Assembly: GCA_036504815.1 (NCBI GenBank)
Contig: DASXUN010000021.1
Location: 434,001 to 498,000, forward strand
Origin: Gemmatimonadaceae bacterium
GTDB taxonomy: Bacteria; Gemmatimonadota; Gemmatimonadetes; Gemmatimonadales; Gemmatimonadaceae
Direction: 5' to 3'
DNA length: 64,000 bases
The translations under genes were made by a program, and so were the position numbers. Positions within the stretch are counted from its first letter, which is position 1. The number at the start of each line of letters is the position of its first letter. The notes below the pieces were generated by a model. It did no database searches. It saw nothing but the letters and a program-made list of their open reading frames with translations, and was not told the DNA's origin. Below, one piece after another: positions 9,463 through 18,449 of this stretch.

Positions 9463-9975
9463 ATGACATTTCCCATTCGTACCGCCGCCGCGGCCATTGT
9501 CGCTGCCGTCGTTGCCGCCGCTCCCGCCGCCCGCGCCCAAACGGACACCAACGCCGAGCTCCCGATGCTCGGCGGGTGGACGGGCCAGTTCCGCGAGGTG
9601 CTGATGACGCAGAACTCGCGCAACGCCGGCGGCCTGACCGGACGCATCAGCGGCACCGTCACCATGCAGCCGGTGCACGAAAGCGGACTCGACCTCTACT
9701 CGATCGTGATCCTGGTCTCCACCACCACCCCCGACGACGAACTCGAGTGGGGTGTGTCGATGGGACGCTGCGGCTCGAAGCTCATCATGGTGGAGCACGC
9801 CAACCAGCTCCCCGGCTTCGTCACCCGCTCCGGCGGCGACGGCGAAGTGCGCCACAAGACGATGCTCAACCTCAACGCGCAGGCGAGCTATCAGGTGGGG
9901 CTGTTCCGCAACGGGCACGCGCAGCAGCACATGATTGCATGCGCGAATCTCAAGTACGACGCCCGCATGCGGTGA
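9463..9975 (+). CDS. Exported protein of unknown function, paralogue A
   Basis: Protein of 170 residues with an alanine-rich signal peptide cleaved near ARA-QTD (residue ~26). The mature part has two cysteines conserved in a paralogue at 12055-12537: MGRCGSK and ACANLKY. Shared blocks include W-x-V/I-S-x-GRCGS and the C-terminal CANLKY, implying a small disulfide-bonded beta-rich domain. No family name recognised. The gene converges with an M28 peptidase gene, separated by a strong 17-bp-stem hairpin. Confidence 0.7.
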   Translation: MTFPIRTAAAAIVAAVVAAAPAARAQTDTNAELPMLGGWTGQFREVLMTQNSRNAGGLTGRISGTVTMQPVHESGLDLYSIVILVSTTTPDDELEWGVSMGRCGSKLIMVEHANQLPGFVTRSGGDGEVRHKTMLNLNAQASYQVGLFRNGHAQQHMIACANLKYDARMR

Positions 9976-10062
9976 ATACGACAGAGTACGACGGAGTACG
10001 ACAGAGACCGGCAGTCACTGCCGGTCTCTGTCGTCTTCTGTCGCATTCTGTCGTACTCCGCC
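9976..10062. repeat. Tandem-arm hairpin element (TACGACAGAG units), likely bidirectional terminator
   Basis: Three tandem ~10-bp units of the type TACGACAGAG are followed by a central hairpin and then three units in reverse complement. The central stem is 17 bp and perfect: ACGACAGAGACCGGCAG (9998-10014), loop TCA, and its complement (10018-10034). The element exactly fills the gap between two converging genes, so it probably ends transcription from both sides. No T-run is present. Confidence 0.75.
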
Positions 10063-10063
10063 G

Positions 10064-11869
10064 TTACGGCAACGCCGTCTTCGGCGCCCGTGACGGCTTG
10101 GTTCCGTTGATACGCGGGCGCGGACCGTTGCCGACTTCGACCGTCAGGTCCTTCAGGTAGTTGGTGATCTTGGCGTAGTGCGGATAGTCGATGAACTCGG
10201 CTTCGTCCGACAGCTGGTGATAGTCGCCGTGCAGGCCGGTGAAGAAGAAGGCGATGGGAACGCCGGCGCGCGCGTAGTTGATGTGGTCGCTGCGCGCGTA
10301 GAGGTTGTTGTAGCCGCTCCACGAAATCGTGGTGTCGAACTTGAAGTCGAGCGTCAGCGGCTTGGGCTGCTTCTTGTTCACGGCGAGCACCTGGTCGCCG
10401 AGATCCCGGGAGTCGAACGAACTCCCGATCACCCCCACATAGTCGCCGCCGCCACCCGGCAGATCCTCGGCCCGCCCGCGCCCGATCATGTCGATGTTGA
10501 TCTGCGCTACCACGCTGTCGATGGGCACCGTGGGATTGGCCGTGAAGAAACCGGAGCCGAGCAGCCCCGCTTCCTCGCCCGTGTGCCAGACGAAGAGCGT
10601 GGAGCGCCTGGGCTTCACCTTCATGCTCGCGATGTACTCGGCGATCTCGAGCACGCCCATCGAGCCGGAGCCGTCGTCGTCGGCGCCATTGCGGATGCTG
10701 TCGAGCCGCGGCTTGGGATGCGCCTTGCGGATGCTGTCCATGTTGACGCGAATCGCCGCCATCTTCTGCGGGTCGAGCGCCACCATGTTGTTGGCGAGCA
10801 GCAGGCGGTTGCGGATGTCGTTGAACGCCTTCACCGAGTCCTTGTCCACCGGCGTGTTGCTGAAGCCCACGTGATCGTTATGGGCGCCAATGGCCACATA
10901 CTGGTTCTTCAGCGCCGGATCGCTCCCAGGGATGATGCCGACGACGTTGCGCGCGAAGTCGGTGGGGAGTTCGATGAAGTCGAGTGACGCCGTCACCGAT
11001 CCGCCGGTGGTGCCGAGCGGGATGCCGTCGATGTTGGCGCGACCGAAGAGGCGCGCGGCGGCCGCCTTGGTGAGACGGAAGTTCGCCTGCGGCTGCAGTT
11101 GCTCGATGAGCTGCTTCATCAGCGTCAGCGAGTCGGGCTGCTGTGCCTGCGCGCCCGGGCCCCCCGGGCGGCCGCCGACGCCGCGCGTCATCGCGAGCGA
11201 AGCAACCGTCGGCTGGTTGATGGCCGCGCGCTGCGCCGCTGTGAGTTCGTCGAGATTGATGGTCGCCACGGCCACAGCGCCATTGAGGCGCGTGGGCGGC
11301 GGGGCAAAGCCACCGCGTCCACCGAACTGGCCAACCGGCGCCGTGGACGGCGGGGCAGGGAGGAGCACCACGAACTTGCCGTTCGCCTGCGCGGCCGTGA
11401 TCTGCCGCGTGGTGTCGCCCGCGACGCCGCCGAAGATCACCGTGGCGCCGCTGATCGCGCGCGGGGCGCGCAGTCCGGGCACCGGCACCCAGTCCTTCTC
11501 CCACGCGAGCGGATTGCCATCCACCGTGAGGCGCGAGTGACTGGTGAACTGGCGCAGGTGATACGGCATCACCTGGAAGTAGGTGCCGTTGTCGCCGGCG
11601 GGGAGCACACCGAGCCGTTTGAGTTCGGCGGCGATGTAATCGGTTCCCTTCTTGTTGCCGAGGCGGCCGATCTGCCGCCCCTGCATGGAGTCGTCGGCGA
11701 ACTGATACAGGCGCACCTGCAGGTCCTTCACCGAGATGGCGGCCGACGTGGGCGCCGGCGCCATCGTGGGCGGATTGCCGAACCGGTTGAGCTTGCCCTG
11801 GGCGCGCGCATCGCCCGCCGAGGCAAGGACGAACGCCGTGAGGGAGACGGCGATGAGAACGTTCTTCAT
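10064..11869 (-). CDS. Exported M28-family zinc aminopeptidase
   Basis: Protein of 601 residues with a signal peptide (cleavage near ARA-QGK) followed by an M28 peptidase. Expected zinc ligands and catalytic residues are visible in order: GAHNDH, GADDDGSG, HTGEEAG, IDMIGRG, and a C-terminal GLHGDYHQL histidine. A protease-associated-like insert lies between the N-terminus and the catalytic domain and includes low-complexity Gly/Pro segments (FGGRGGFAPPP, GGRPGGPGAQAQQ). It should remove N-terminal residues from peptides in the periplasm or outside the cell. It is flanked by two paralogous exported proteins on the other strand. Confidence 0.93.
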   Translation of the reverse strand: MKNVLIAVSLTAFVLASAGDARAQGKLNRFGNPPTMAPAPTSAAISVKDLQVRLYQFADDSMQGRQIGRLGNKKGTDYIAAELKRLGVLPAGDNGTYFQVMPYHLRQFTSHSRLTVDGNPLAWEKDWVPVPGLRAPRAISGATVIFGGVAGDTTRQITAAQANGKFVVLLPAPPSTAPVGQFGGRGGFAPPPTRLNGAVAVATINLDELTAAQRAAINQPTVASLAMTRGVGGRPGGPGAQAQQPDSLTLMKQLIEQLQPQANFRLTKAAAARLFGRANIDGIPLGTTGGSVTASLDFIELPTDFARNVVGIIPGSDPALKNQYVAIGAHNDHVGFSNTPVDKDSVKAFNDIRNRLLLANNMVALDPQKMAAIRVNMDSIRKAHPKPRLDSIRNGADDDGSGSMGVLEIAEYIASMKVKPRRSTLFVWHTGEEAGLLGSGFFTANPTVPIDSVVAQINIDMIGRGRAEDLPGGGGDYVGVIGSSFDSRDLGDQVLAVNKKQPKPLTLDFKFDTTISWSGYNNLYARSDHINYARAGVPIAFFFTGLHGDYHQLSDEAEFIDYPHYAKITNYLKDLTVEVGNGPRPRINGTKPSRAPKTALP

Positions 11870-12054
11870 TCAGGCTCCACGCTGGGGAACTGCGGAAGAA
11901 GCTAGCGGTACCACTACGCACGTGGTCAGTCCAACCGTTGAGCATCAGGCGTGTTTGCGCGAGGCACGCTCCGCCAGACGCGTCCTCGCGCACCGCGACT
12001 CACCCGTTCATGTTTCATGGGCGCCCCCCGCGCACCCTTACTGGATCTCGAGTC

Positions 12055-12537
12055 ATGCGCCGAATGTCTGTGGTCGTCACGATCGCTGCGGTCCTCATTC
12101 CCGTTGCCGTCCAGGCGCAGGGCGCCGATCTCGGCAACTATAGCGGGGCAGTGCGAGCGACATCGTTCTCCGGCGGCAAGGATGCCTCTCGCATGTCGGG
12201 AAGCGTCAATATCACGCCGTCCGCGAAGGAGGGCGTCTTCAAGGTGGAAATCCGCCTTTCCACGATGGGGGCCTCGGCGAGCTCGAGCTCGACCGGCATC
12301 CTGCAGTGGAGCATCTCGCCGGGACGCTGCGGATCGCGCGTGCAATTCCTGGTGCCGCCGGGTGAGGCGCCGCCGCTCGAAGTGCGCAGCGGCGGCAACG
12401 CGGAAATGACCTGGGAAGGGAGGATGCCGCTGGTGGCGAGCGAAGGCAACTATCAGCTGATGATCTACGACCGGGGGTTCCGCGAGCAGGACATCGTGGG
12501 GTGCGCGAACCTGAAGTACAACAAGCCGAAGTCGTAA
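12055..12537 (+). CDS. Exported protein of unknown function, paralogue B
   Basis: Protein of 160 residues with a signal peptide (MRRMSVVVTIAAVLIPVAVQA). The mature chain parallels the product of 9463-9975: LQWSISPGRCGSR matches LEWGVSMGRCGSK, and DIVGCANLKY matches HMIACANLKY, with similar spacing. Both contain the same pair of cysteines. The ATG at 12055 was chosen because it places the signal peptide at the N-terminus. The CopD-like gene follows after 23 bp on the same strand. Function unknown. Confidence 0.7.
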   Translation: MRRMSVVVTIAAVLIPVAVQAQGADLGNYSGAVRATSFSGGKDASRMSGSVNITPSAKEGVFKVEIRLSTMGASASSSSTGILQWSISPGRCGSRVQFLVPPGEAPPLEVRSGGNAEMTWEGRMPLVASEGNYQLMIYDRGFREQDIVGCANLKYNKPKS

Positions 12538-12560
12538 CCTCCACGCTCGCTCCCCACCCC

Positions 12561-13055
12561 ATGCCGTCGCTCTACTACGTCAGCGTCACCATTCACGTCC
12601 TCGCGGCGCTGGTCTGGCTGGGCGGGATGTTCTTTCTTGCGCTCGTGGGCGCGCCGGTGCTGCGCGCCGTCGAGAACCCCGAGTTGCGCCAGCGGCTCTT
12701 CGACCAGCTGGGGTACCGCTTTCGCTCGGTCGGCTGGATGGCGCTCGGCGTGCTGCTCGTCACGGGGGTGTTCAACCTCTGGTCTCGCGGCGCGCTGAAC
12801 GTCGCGATGTGGCGCGATCCGGGGTTCAGCAACTCCAGCTGGGCGACGGCGCTGAAGATCAAGCTGGCCGCGGTGCTGGTGATGCTGGTCGTCGAGGGTT
12901 ATCACGACTGGGTGCTCGGCCCACGCGCGGGACAAGTGACGGCCGGATCGCCCGAGTCGCTCATGCTGCGCCGGCGCGCGTCGCTCTACGCGCGCGTAAG
13001 CGCGATCGCCGGCATCGTCATCATCCTCGCGGCGGTGCGACTGGCGAGGCCCTGA
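12561..13055 (+). CDS. CopD-like integral membrane protein
   Basis: Protein of 164 residues with four predicted membrane segments. The N-terminal SVTIHVLAALVWLGGMFFLA and the later LKIKLAAVLVMLVVEGYHDW match small CopD/DUF4149-type proteins, with histidines (H10 and a later H) that could ligate heme or copper. It follows the exported paralogue B closely. Substrate is unproven; the assignment rests on hydropathy and the HxLAALVWLGG motif. Confidence 0.65.
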   Translation: MPSLYYVSVTIHVLAALVWLGGMFFLALVGAPVLRAVENPELRQRLFDQLGYRFRSVGWMALGVLLVTGVFNLWSRGALNVAMWRDPGFSNSSWATALKIKLAAVLVMLVVEGYHDWVLGPRAGQVTAGSPESLMLRRRASLYARVSAIAGIVIILAAVRLARP

Positions 13056-13070
13056 GTGCCTGCGCTGGCC

Positions 13071-13240
13071 TTCTTCACCACGGAGGCACGGAGAACGACC
13101 TGAGGGCCACGGAGAACCGCCACAACTGGGGTAACGACATCGCGCCATGCAGATCAATGCGTGGCGCTCGCTGTTACCCCAAGAAGTTGTAGTTCCTCCG
13201 TGGCCCTCAAGTAGTTCTCCGTGTCTCCGTGGTGAAAAAG
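13071..13240. repeat. Long inverted-arm element (CACGGAG family), copy 1
   Basis: About 170 bp with arms built from CACGGAG-type units: the left arm has CACCACGGAGGCACGGAG, GGGCCACGGAGAAC and ACAACTGGGGTAAC, the right arm the reverse complements in reverse order. A central GC-rich hairpin (GCGCCATGC...GCGTGGCGC) sits between them. It lies between the converging CopD-like and rhomboid genes. A close copy lies at 16416-16584. Confidence 0.8.
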
Positions 13241-13266
13241 CCAAGAATGCCACACCAAACTCAGCC

Positions 13267-13866
13267 TTACCGCTGACGCTTGTGCAGTGCCCGCGCGGCG
13301 AGCACACCGCCGATGAAACCGCCGAGGTGTGACTGCCAGCTGATCCCCACCTGGCCGGGGAGGACGCCAAGCACCGCGCCGCCCCACATCGCGGTGACGC
13401 CGAGGCTGACGAGGACGGGCATCACGCGCCGGGCCCACCAGCCGCTGAGCATCAGGTAGCCGAGATAACCGAAGATTACGCCGCTCGCGCCGATGTGCAC
13501 CGTGCCCGGCGCACCGAGCGTCCAGGCGGTGATGCCCGCGCCAAGTGCGGCCGACGCGGAGACGATCCAAAATGTCCGGCGCCCGGCGAGCGCGAGCGTG
13601 AGCCAGCCGAGGATCAGCAGCGAGACACTGTTGGCGGCGAGATGCGCGACGCTGCCGTGCAGAAACGGCGCGAAGAGAATGCCCCACAGTCCCTGCTCGG
13701 TACGCGGGACGATGCCGAAGTGATTGAGCGCGCCGCCAAGGATGGTGTTCGCGCCGAGGGTGGCCCAGGATATGCTGAGCGGGGTGCCCAGCGTGACGGC
13801 CTGCGCCTTGACGGTGCCGGCGAGCGAGGTTGCCTTGCGGGTGACGAGAGAAGAGCGAGGCGGCAT
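13267..13866 (-). CDS. Rhomboid-family intramembrane serine protease
   Basis: Protein of 199 residues with six hydrophobic segments. The rhomboid active site is present: HIGASGVIFGYLGYL holds the GxSG serine, WQSHLGGFIGG the catalytic histidine, and HGSVAHLAANSVSLL the HxxxN oxyanion motif. It should cleave membrane proteins within the bilayer. The start at 13866 gives the shortest sensible N-terminus; it sits at one end of a 15-bp palindrome whose other end is an ATG on the opposite strand. Downstream lies a repeat element shared with the convergent gene. Confidence 0.92.
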   Translation of the reverse strand: MPPRSSLVTRKATSLAGTVKAQAVTLGTPLSISWATLGANTILGGALNHFGIVPRTEQGLWGILFAPFLHGSVAHLAANSVSLLILGWLTLALAGRRTFWIVSASAALGAGITAWTLGAPGTVHIGASGVIFGYLGYLMLSGWWARRVMPVLVSLGVTAMWGGAVLGVLPGQVGISWQSHLGGFIGGVLAARALHKRQR

Positions 13867-13878
13867 CTTAATAAGATG
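13864..13878. promoter_or_regulatory. Bidirectional -10-like palindrome between rhomboid and GH127 genes
   Basis: CATCTTA-A-TAAGATG is a perfect palindrome. It presents TAAGAT as a possible -10 box on both strands, and its two ends are start codons in opposite directions. If it is a -10 element, transcripts would begin inside the apparent first codons, favouring the GH127 start at 13915. Confidence 0.4.
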
Positions 13879-13914
13879 AGCGAGAGCGACCAACATTCGA
13901 CAGCGGGTGTTCCC

Positions 13915-16410
13915 ATGGACTCGGCACGTCGCGATTTCCTCAAGCGTTCCGCCACGACGGCCGCCGCCCTGACGCTCGGCGCCGACGTGGCGTCCGCAGC
14001 GCCGGTGAAACGAGCGGTCGGTGAAACTGTCACGGGGGACGCCTTCGCCACCGAGCGGCGCCTGATGCGGGCGCGGCCGGTGCCGCTGGCCAAGGTACGC
14101 CTCACCGGCGGTCCGCTGAAGCACGCGCAGGAGATCACGCTCGCCTACCTGCTCTCGCTCGATGCCGATCGCATGCTGGCGCCCTATCGCGCACGCGCCG
14201 GCTTGGAGAAGAAAGCCGAGCCGCTCACCGGATGGGACGGCGGCGGTCGCAACCTGACGGGGCACATCGCGGGGCATTACCTGTCGGCGGTCTCGCTGAT
14301 GTACGAGGCCACGGGCGATGCGCGCATGAAGGAGCGCGCCGATTACATCGTCCGCGAGCTCGACGTCGTGCAGCGCAAGAACGGCGACGGTTACCTGGGG
14401 GCGCTCGAGGGACTGCGCGAGGCGTTTGCGCAGGTGTCCAAGGGAGAGATCCGCTCGGGTTCATTCGACTTGAACGGGCTCTGGTCGCCCTGGTACACGC
14501 TGCACAAGACGTACGCCGGATTGCGCGATGCGTATCGCCACACGGGGAACAAGCTGGCGCTGCAACTCGAGGTGAAGTACGCCGCGTGGGCCGAGGGCGT
14601 GCTCGCGCCGATGAGCGACGCGCAGGTGCAGAAGATGCTGCTCACCGAGCACGGCGGGATGAACGAGGTGCTCGCCGACCTCTATGCCGACACGGGCGAC
14701 GCGCGCTGGCTGGCGTTGTCGCGGCGGTTCGAGCACCACGCCTTCACGCTCCCGCTCAAGCGGCACCAGGACAACCTCAGCGGCAAGCACGGCAACTGCC
14801 AGATCCCCAAGCTCATCGGCTCGGCGGCGCGGTACGGCTACACCGGTGACGCCGACGACATCGTGGCGGCGTCATTCTTCTGGGATCGCGTGGTGCGGCA
14901 TCACAGCTACGCAAGCGGCGGGCACGGACTGGAGGAATACTTTGGGCCGCCGGACCAACTCGCCTTGCGCGTGGACGGGCGCGCCGCCGAGACATGCAAT
15001 GTGTACAACATGATCAAGCTGACGCGACAGCTGTTTGCCTGGCGCCCCGATGCCGCGTACGCTGACTTCCAGGAGCGCGCGCTCTTCAATCACATTCTCG
15101 CCTCCATCGACCCCGAGGATGGGCGCACGTCGTACATGGTGCCGGTGGGGCGCGGCGTGCAGCAGGAGTATCAGGACATGCAGCGCGACTTCACCTGCTG
15201 CGTGGGAACGGGGATGGAGAGCCACGCCCTGCACGGCTACGGCGTCTGGTTCGAGTCTGACGACACCATCTGGGCAAACCTCTTCGTGCCGAGCACGGCG
15301 CAGTTCACGCTCGGCAAGGCGACGCTGGCGATGGATACCAGTTTTCCCGATGGCGACAGCGCGACGATTCGGGTGACCGTGCCGAAGGCGACGACGTTCA
15401 CGCTGGCGGTGCGACTCCCGTATTGGGCGGGCGATGGCTTTGCGATTGCGGTGAACGGCAGCGCGCTCGCGCAGCCGGCGCAGGCGTCGCTGAGTGATCC
15501 CGTGGCGGGCGGACGCGCCGGCGGCGTGCACAACGAGAGTGACGCGCCGGCGAGCACCTACGTGTACATCACGCGCATGTGGGCAACCGGCGACACCGTG
15601 TCGGTGTCGATTCCCAAGTCGCTGACGCTCGAGCCGACGCCGGACAATCCGAACGTCACGGCCATCATGTGGGGGCCGCTGGCGCTGGCCGCCGATCTCG
15701 GGCCGCGCGACACCAAGCGCCGCGAGGACGATCCATCGGGACCGGTGCCACTGCTCGTCTTCGATACACGCGCGCCGAGCGAGTTCCTCGAACCCGCCGG
15801 ACGGGCCGGCGACTTCAAGATGCGCTGGGCAACGCAGCTGCTCGAGCCGCGTCGACCGGGGCCGGCGCTGACCTTCCGGCCGTTCTATCGCACGCATCGG
15901 CGGACGTACAGCGTGTACGTGGACCTGGTGACTCCACAGGGCTACGAGACGCTGTGGGCCGCGCGCGAGAACGAGCGCCGGAACGCGGAACGCCGGGACT
16001 TCGTGACGGTGGGGCGCGTGGTGGTCGGCGACGCCGAGTCGGAGAAGGCGGCCAACTACACGAGCGAGCCCAAGGACCGGCCGGTCGGGCGCGGACGCAA
16101 ACCGAACCGCGGTGGCAGCGGGTGGTTCTCGTACGACGTGAAGGTGGACGGCACGGTGCCGGTGTCGCTGGCGGTGACGTACTTCAACGAGCACGGCTTG
16201 CCGGCGCCGCAGGGGAAGTTCGCGATCATCGTGGAGGGGGCTGAAGTTGCTCGCTACGCGCCGAACGTGGTGAAGTCGGGGTTCTACGAAGCCGAGTATG
16301 CGGTGCCTACGGTACTGACGCTCGGCAAGAAGAGCGTGACCGTGCGGTTCGAGGCCGACTCAGGATCGCGGATTGTTCCGGTGTATGGGGTGCGACTTGT
16401 GCGGAGGTAG
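13915..16410 (+). CDS. Tat-exported glycoside hydrolase, GH127 (beta-L-arabinofuranosidase-like)
   Basis: Protein of 831 residues beginning with a twin-arginine signal (RRDFLKRS) and an alanine-rich segment ending ASA-AP. The catalytic part matches GH127/DUF1680: ETCNVYNMIK holds a zinc-ligand Glu and Cys, and FTCCVGTGMESH the paired cysteines, one of which is the nucleophile in characterised beta-L-arabinofuranosidases. An (alpha/alpha)6 toroid is expected, followed by beta domains. An alternative ATG at 13876 adds 13 residues; 13915 fits the Tat motif and the palindromic -10 better. It probably acts on plant-derived arabinosides. It faces a second glycosidase-like gene. Confidence 0.9.
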   Translation: MDSARRDFLKRSATTAAALTLGADVASAAPVKRAVGETVTGDAFATERRLMRARPVPLAKVRLTGGPLKHAQEITLAYLLSLDADRMLAPYRARAGLEKKAEPLTGWDGGGRNLTGHIAGHYLSAVSLMYEATGDARMKERADYIVRELDVVQRKNGDGYLGALEGLREAFAQVSKGEIRSGSFDLNGLWSPWYTLHKTYAGLRDAYRHTGNKLALQLEVKYAAWAEGVLAPMSDAQVQKMLLTEHGGMNEVLADLYADTGDARWLALSRRFEHHAFTLPLKRHQDNLSGKHGNCQIPKLIGSAARYGYTGDADDIVAASFFWDRVVRHHSYASGGHGLEEYFGPPDQLALRVDGRAAETCNVYNMIKLTRQLFAWRPDAAYADFQERALFNHILASIDPEDGRTSYMVPVGRGVQQEYQDMQRDFTCCVGTGMESHALHGYGVWFESDDTIWANLFVPSTAQFTLGKATLAMDTSFPDGDSATIRVTVPKATTFTLAVRLPYWAGDGFAIAVNGSALAQPAQASLSDPVAGGRAGGVHNESDAPASTYVYITRMWATGDTVSVSIPKSLTLEPTPDNPNVTAIMWGPLALAADLGPRDTKRREDDPSGPVPLLVFDTRAPSEFLEPAGRAGDFKMRWATQLLEPRRPGPALTFRPFYRTHRRTYSVYVDLVTPQGYETLWAARENERRNAERRDFVTVGRVVVGDAESEKAANYTSEPKDRPVGRGRKPNRGGSGWFSYDVKVDGTVPVSLAVTYFNEHGLPAPQGKFAIIVEGAEVARYAPNVVKSGFYEAEYAVPTVLTLGKKSVTVRFEADSGSRIVPVYGVRLVRR

Positions 16411-16415
16411 AGGAC

Positions 16416-16584
16416 TTTTTCACCACGGAGGCACGGAGAACTGCCTGAGGGCCATGGAGAACTACTACAACTGGGGTAACGACATCGCGCCACGCAGAGT
16501 TTCGCGTGGCGCGCGCTGTTATTCAAAGAAGTTGTAGTCCCTCCGTGGCCCTCAGGTCGTTCTCCGTGCCTCCGTGGTGAAAAC
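16416..16584. repeat. Long inverted-arm element (CACGGAG family), copy 2
   Basis: Closely related to the element at 13071-13240. The outer ends are perfect inverted copies (16417-16439 against 16561-16583). The inner arms share ACTACAACTGGGGTAACGAC with copy 1, and the centre is again GCGCCACGC...GCGTGGCGC. It lies between the converging GH127 and TIM-barrel genes, so it may serve as a two-way terminator. Confidence 0.8.
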
Positions 16585-16595
16585 AGCTGCCACAA

Positions 16596-18419
16596 TCACA
16601 CAATCCCAGCCCGTGCCTTCGCCTGCGCGATGATCGCCGCCATGGTGGCGCGGTGCTGGGTGAAGGTGTCGTCCACGACCTGCAGTGTGGGGATGGCGTT
16701 GGGATTCAGGCCGAGCGTCTCGGTGTTGAACCTGGAGAAGCCCCACTCGTGCACACCGCTGCTGCCGCGGCCGGGGGCCGGCGCGCTGAGGTGCTGGTAG
16801 AAGCGCGCGTACTTGCGCCAGCGCGGGCCGCCGCCGGCGTGGAACATGGGAATGAACTCGTACAGCGCGTCGTACGGCATCTCGCCGACGCCCACGACCT
16901 TGGGGAAGCGCTCGCGCAGGTCACGCACCATGCGGCGCGTCCCTTCGTGCATGTCGCCGGTGGTGGAGTTCACGTGCCCGCCGACGATGTCCAGGAAGTA
17001 GGCGTCCACCTGGTACCGCTCGATCACCTCGGCGATGCGCGCGGTGAGATAGTTGCGCCAGCTGTCGGCGCCCAAGTTCATGTAGGTGAGCCAGGCGTCC
17101 TGGTGCCGGTCGTTGTTCCAGTCCACCCAGTTGATGTCGTACTGGTCGCCGTCAATCTTGTGCGTGGCGCTCGAGGCAATCTTCGGCCAGACCGGCTGCC
17201 TGCGATTGGCGGCATTGGTGCCGAACATCGGCATCATCTTGAAGCCCAGCGATCGTGCCTCGCTGATGAGCCGCTTGAAGCCCGCCTCGCCGCCCATGCG
17301 CTGCGGGACGACATAGTTGGGATAGTCCCAGTAGTAGCGGCCATCCCACGACGACAGGAAGACCAGCACGCGGTGCGGCGGAATCTGCGTCGCCATCCAG
17401 CGCAGGATCTCCAGCTGTCGCGCGTAGTCGTTGAAGATGAAGCCGGTGTAGTGCATCCCGTGCAGCGTCGTCACCATCGCCACGTCGCGCATCCACTGCG
17501 GCATGTCGGGGCGCGTCTCCCACGGCTGGAGGTTGAAGGCGCGCTCGATGTGCTGCATGTGCGGCGTCATGGCCTCTTCAAACGTGACGGCGCGCCCCAT
17601 CTGCCAGCGCGGCACCACCACGCGCGCGTCGTTGCGCCAGGCGTCATGCTCGTAGATGCACTCGGTGCGGAAGCCGCGCTCGCCCGCCTGGAAGAAGTAG
17701 CGCTTGGGGCGCACGCGATTGTCGAGCGTCGTGAAATAGTGGAAGTCCGCGTCGCCCGCCTGCACGATGGCCACCGGGGTGTTCATGCTCTGCGGGGTCT
17801 GCCCGCCGTGCAGGTCGCCGGCGCCGAAAGTGTAGCCGCCGAGCACGTCGCCGTCGCGAGTGTCCTGCGGCGTGCCGCCGCCAAAGGAAACCTTGCCGCG
17901 CGGGACGTCGCGGATGACGGTGGTCACCGTCTTCACCGGGCGGTGCATCTCGGCGGTGACGTCCCACGTGATCGTCGAACCCTGACGCGCGAACTTCACG
18001 GTCACCGTGCCGGGCGCCTTCTCCTGTCCGCCGGCCCAGACCATCCCCGTGCAGGTCAGCTCGAGTGCGTCCTCATTGCCGCTGGTGCGCATGAGCGCGC
18101 GGTCCATGGCGTACGTGTTCTCGTCGGTGAAGACGAGAAAGCTGAAGCGATGCCCGCCAAAGACGACCGCGGGTTCCGGAAAGTCGAACGAGAACCGCAT
18201 GAACGAGTCGCCGCGCGCCGGCGTGAAGACATCGGACGTGGAATAGAGTTCGATGATGTCGCCGGTGGCCAAGTGCTGGTGCAGGGGCGCGGGCACGGTG
18301 TGGTGCTCGGACACGGGGGAATTGCCTTGCGTGGCCGTGCCATCGTGCGGCACGAACGCGGCGGCGCCGGCGACCCCAACGGTCTTGATCCAGTCGCGGC
18401 GGGAGAAGGGGTTCGTCAT
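16596..18419 (-). CDS. Tat-exported TIM-barrel glycosidase-like protein
   Basis: Protein of 607 residues with a twin-arginine signal (SRRDWIKTVGVAGAAAF). An N-terminal beta-rich half is followed by a probable TIM barrel: VLVFLSSWDGRYYWDYPNYV, RSLGFKMMPMFGTNAANR, VDAYFLDIVGG with a candidate nucleophile Asp, and KVVGVGEMPYDALYEF with a candidate acid/base Glu. This resembles retaining glycosidases of clan GH-D type, but I cannot name the family. It follows the beta-barrel gene by 30 bp and converges with the GH127 gene. Extracytoplasmic carbohydrate breakdown is inferred. Confidence 0.65.
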   Translation of the reverse strand: MTNPFSRRDWIKTVGVAGAAAFVPHDGTATQGNSPVSEHHTVPAPLHQHLATGDIIELYSTSDVFTPARGDSFMRFSFDFPEPAVVFGGHRFSFLVFTDENTYAMDRALMRTSGNEDALELTCTGMVWAGGQEKAPGTVTVKFARQGSTITWDVTAEMHRPVKTVTTVIRDVPRGKVSFGGGTPQDTRDGDVLGGYTFGAGDLHGGQTPQSMNTPVAIVQAGDADFHYFTTLDNRVRPKRYFFQAGERGFRTECIYEHDAWRNDARVVVPRWQMGRAVTFEEAMTPHMQHIERAFNLQPWETRPDMPQWMRDVAMVTTLHGMHYTGFIFNDYARQLEILRWMATQIPPHRVLVFLSSWDGRYYWDYPNYVVPQRMGGEAGFKRLISEARSLGFKMMPMFGTNAANRRQPVWPKIASSATHKIDGDQYDINWVDWNNDRHQDAWLTYMNLGADSWRNYLTARIAEVIERYQVDAYFLDIVGGHVNSTTGDMHEGTRRMVRDLRERFPKVVGVGEMPYDALYEFIPMFHAGGGPRWRKYARFYQHLSAPAPGRGSSGVHEWGFSRFNTETLGLNPNAIPTLQVVDDTFTQHRATMAAIIAQAKARAGIV

Positions 18420-18449
18420 GGCTAGGGCGGTTGCGCGCTCGCAGGAGCG

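Noticed and set aside
13154-13332. Peptides such as HHGDTEN or FSPRRHGE read across the CACGGAG elements
   Set aside because: Translations of inverted-arm repeat DNA, a common source of false small genes.
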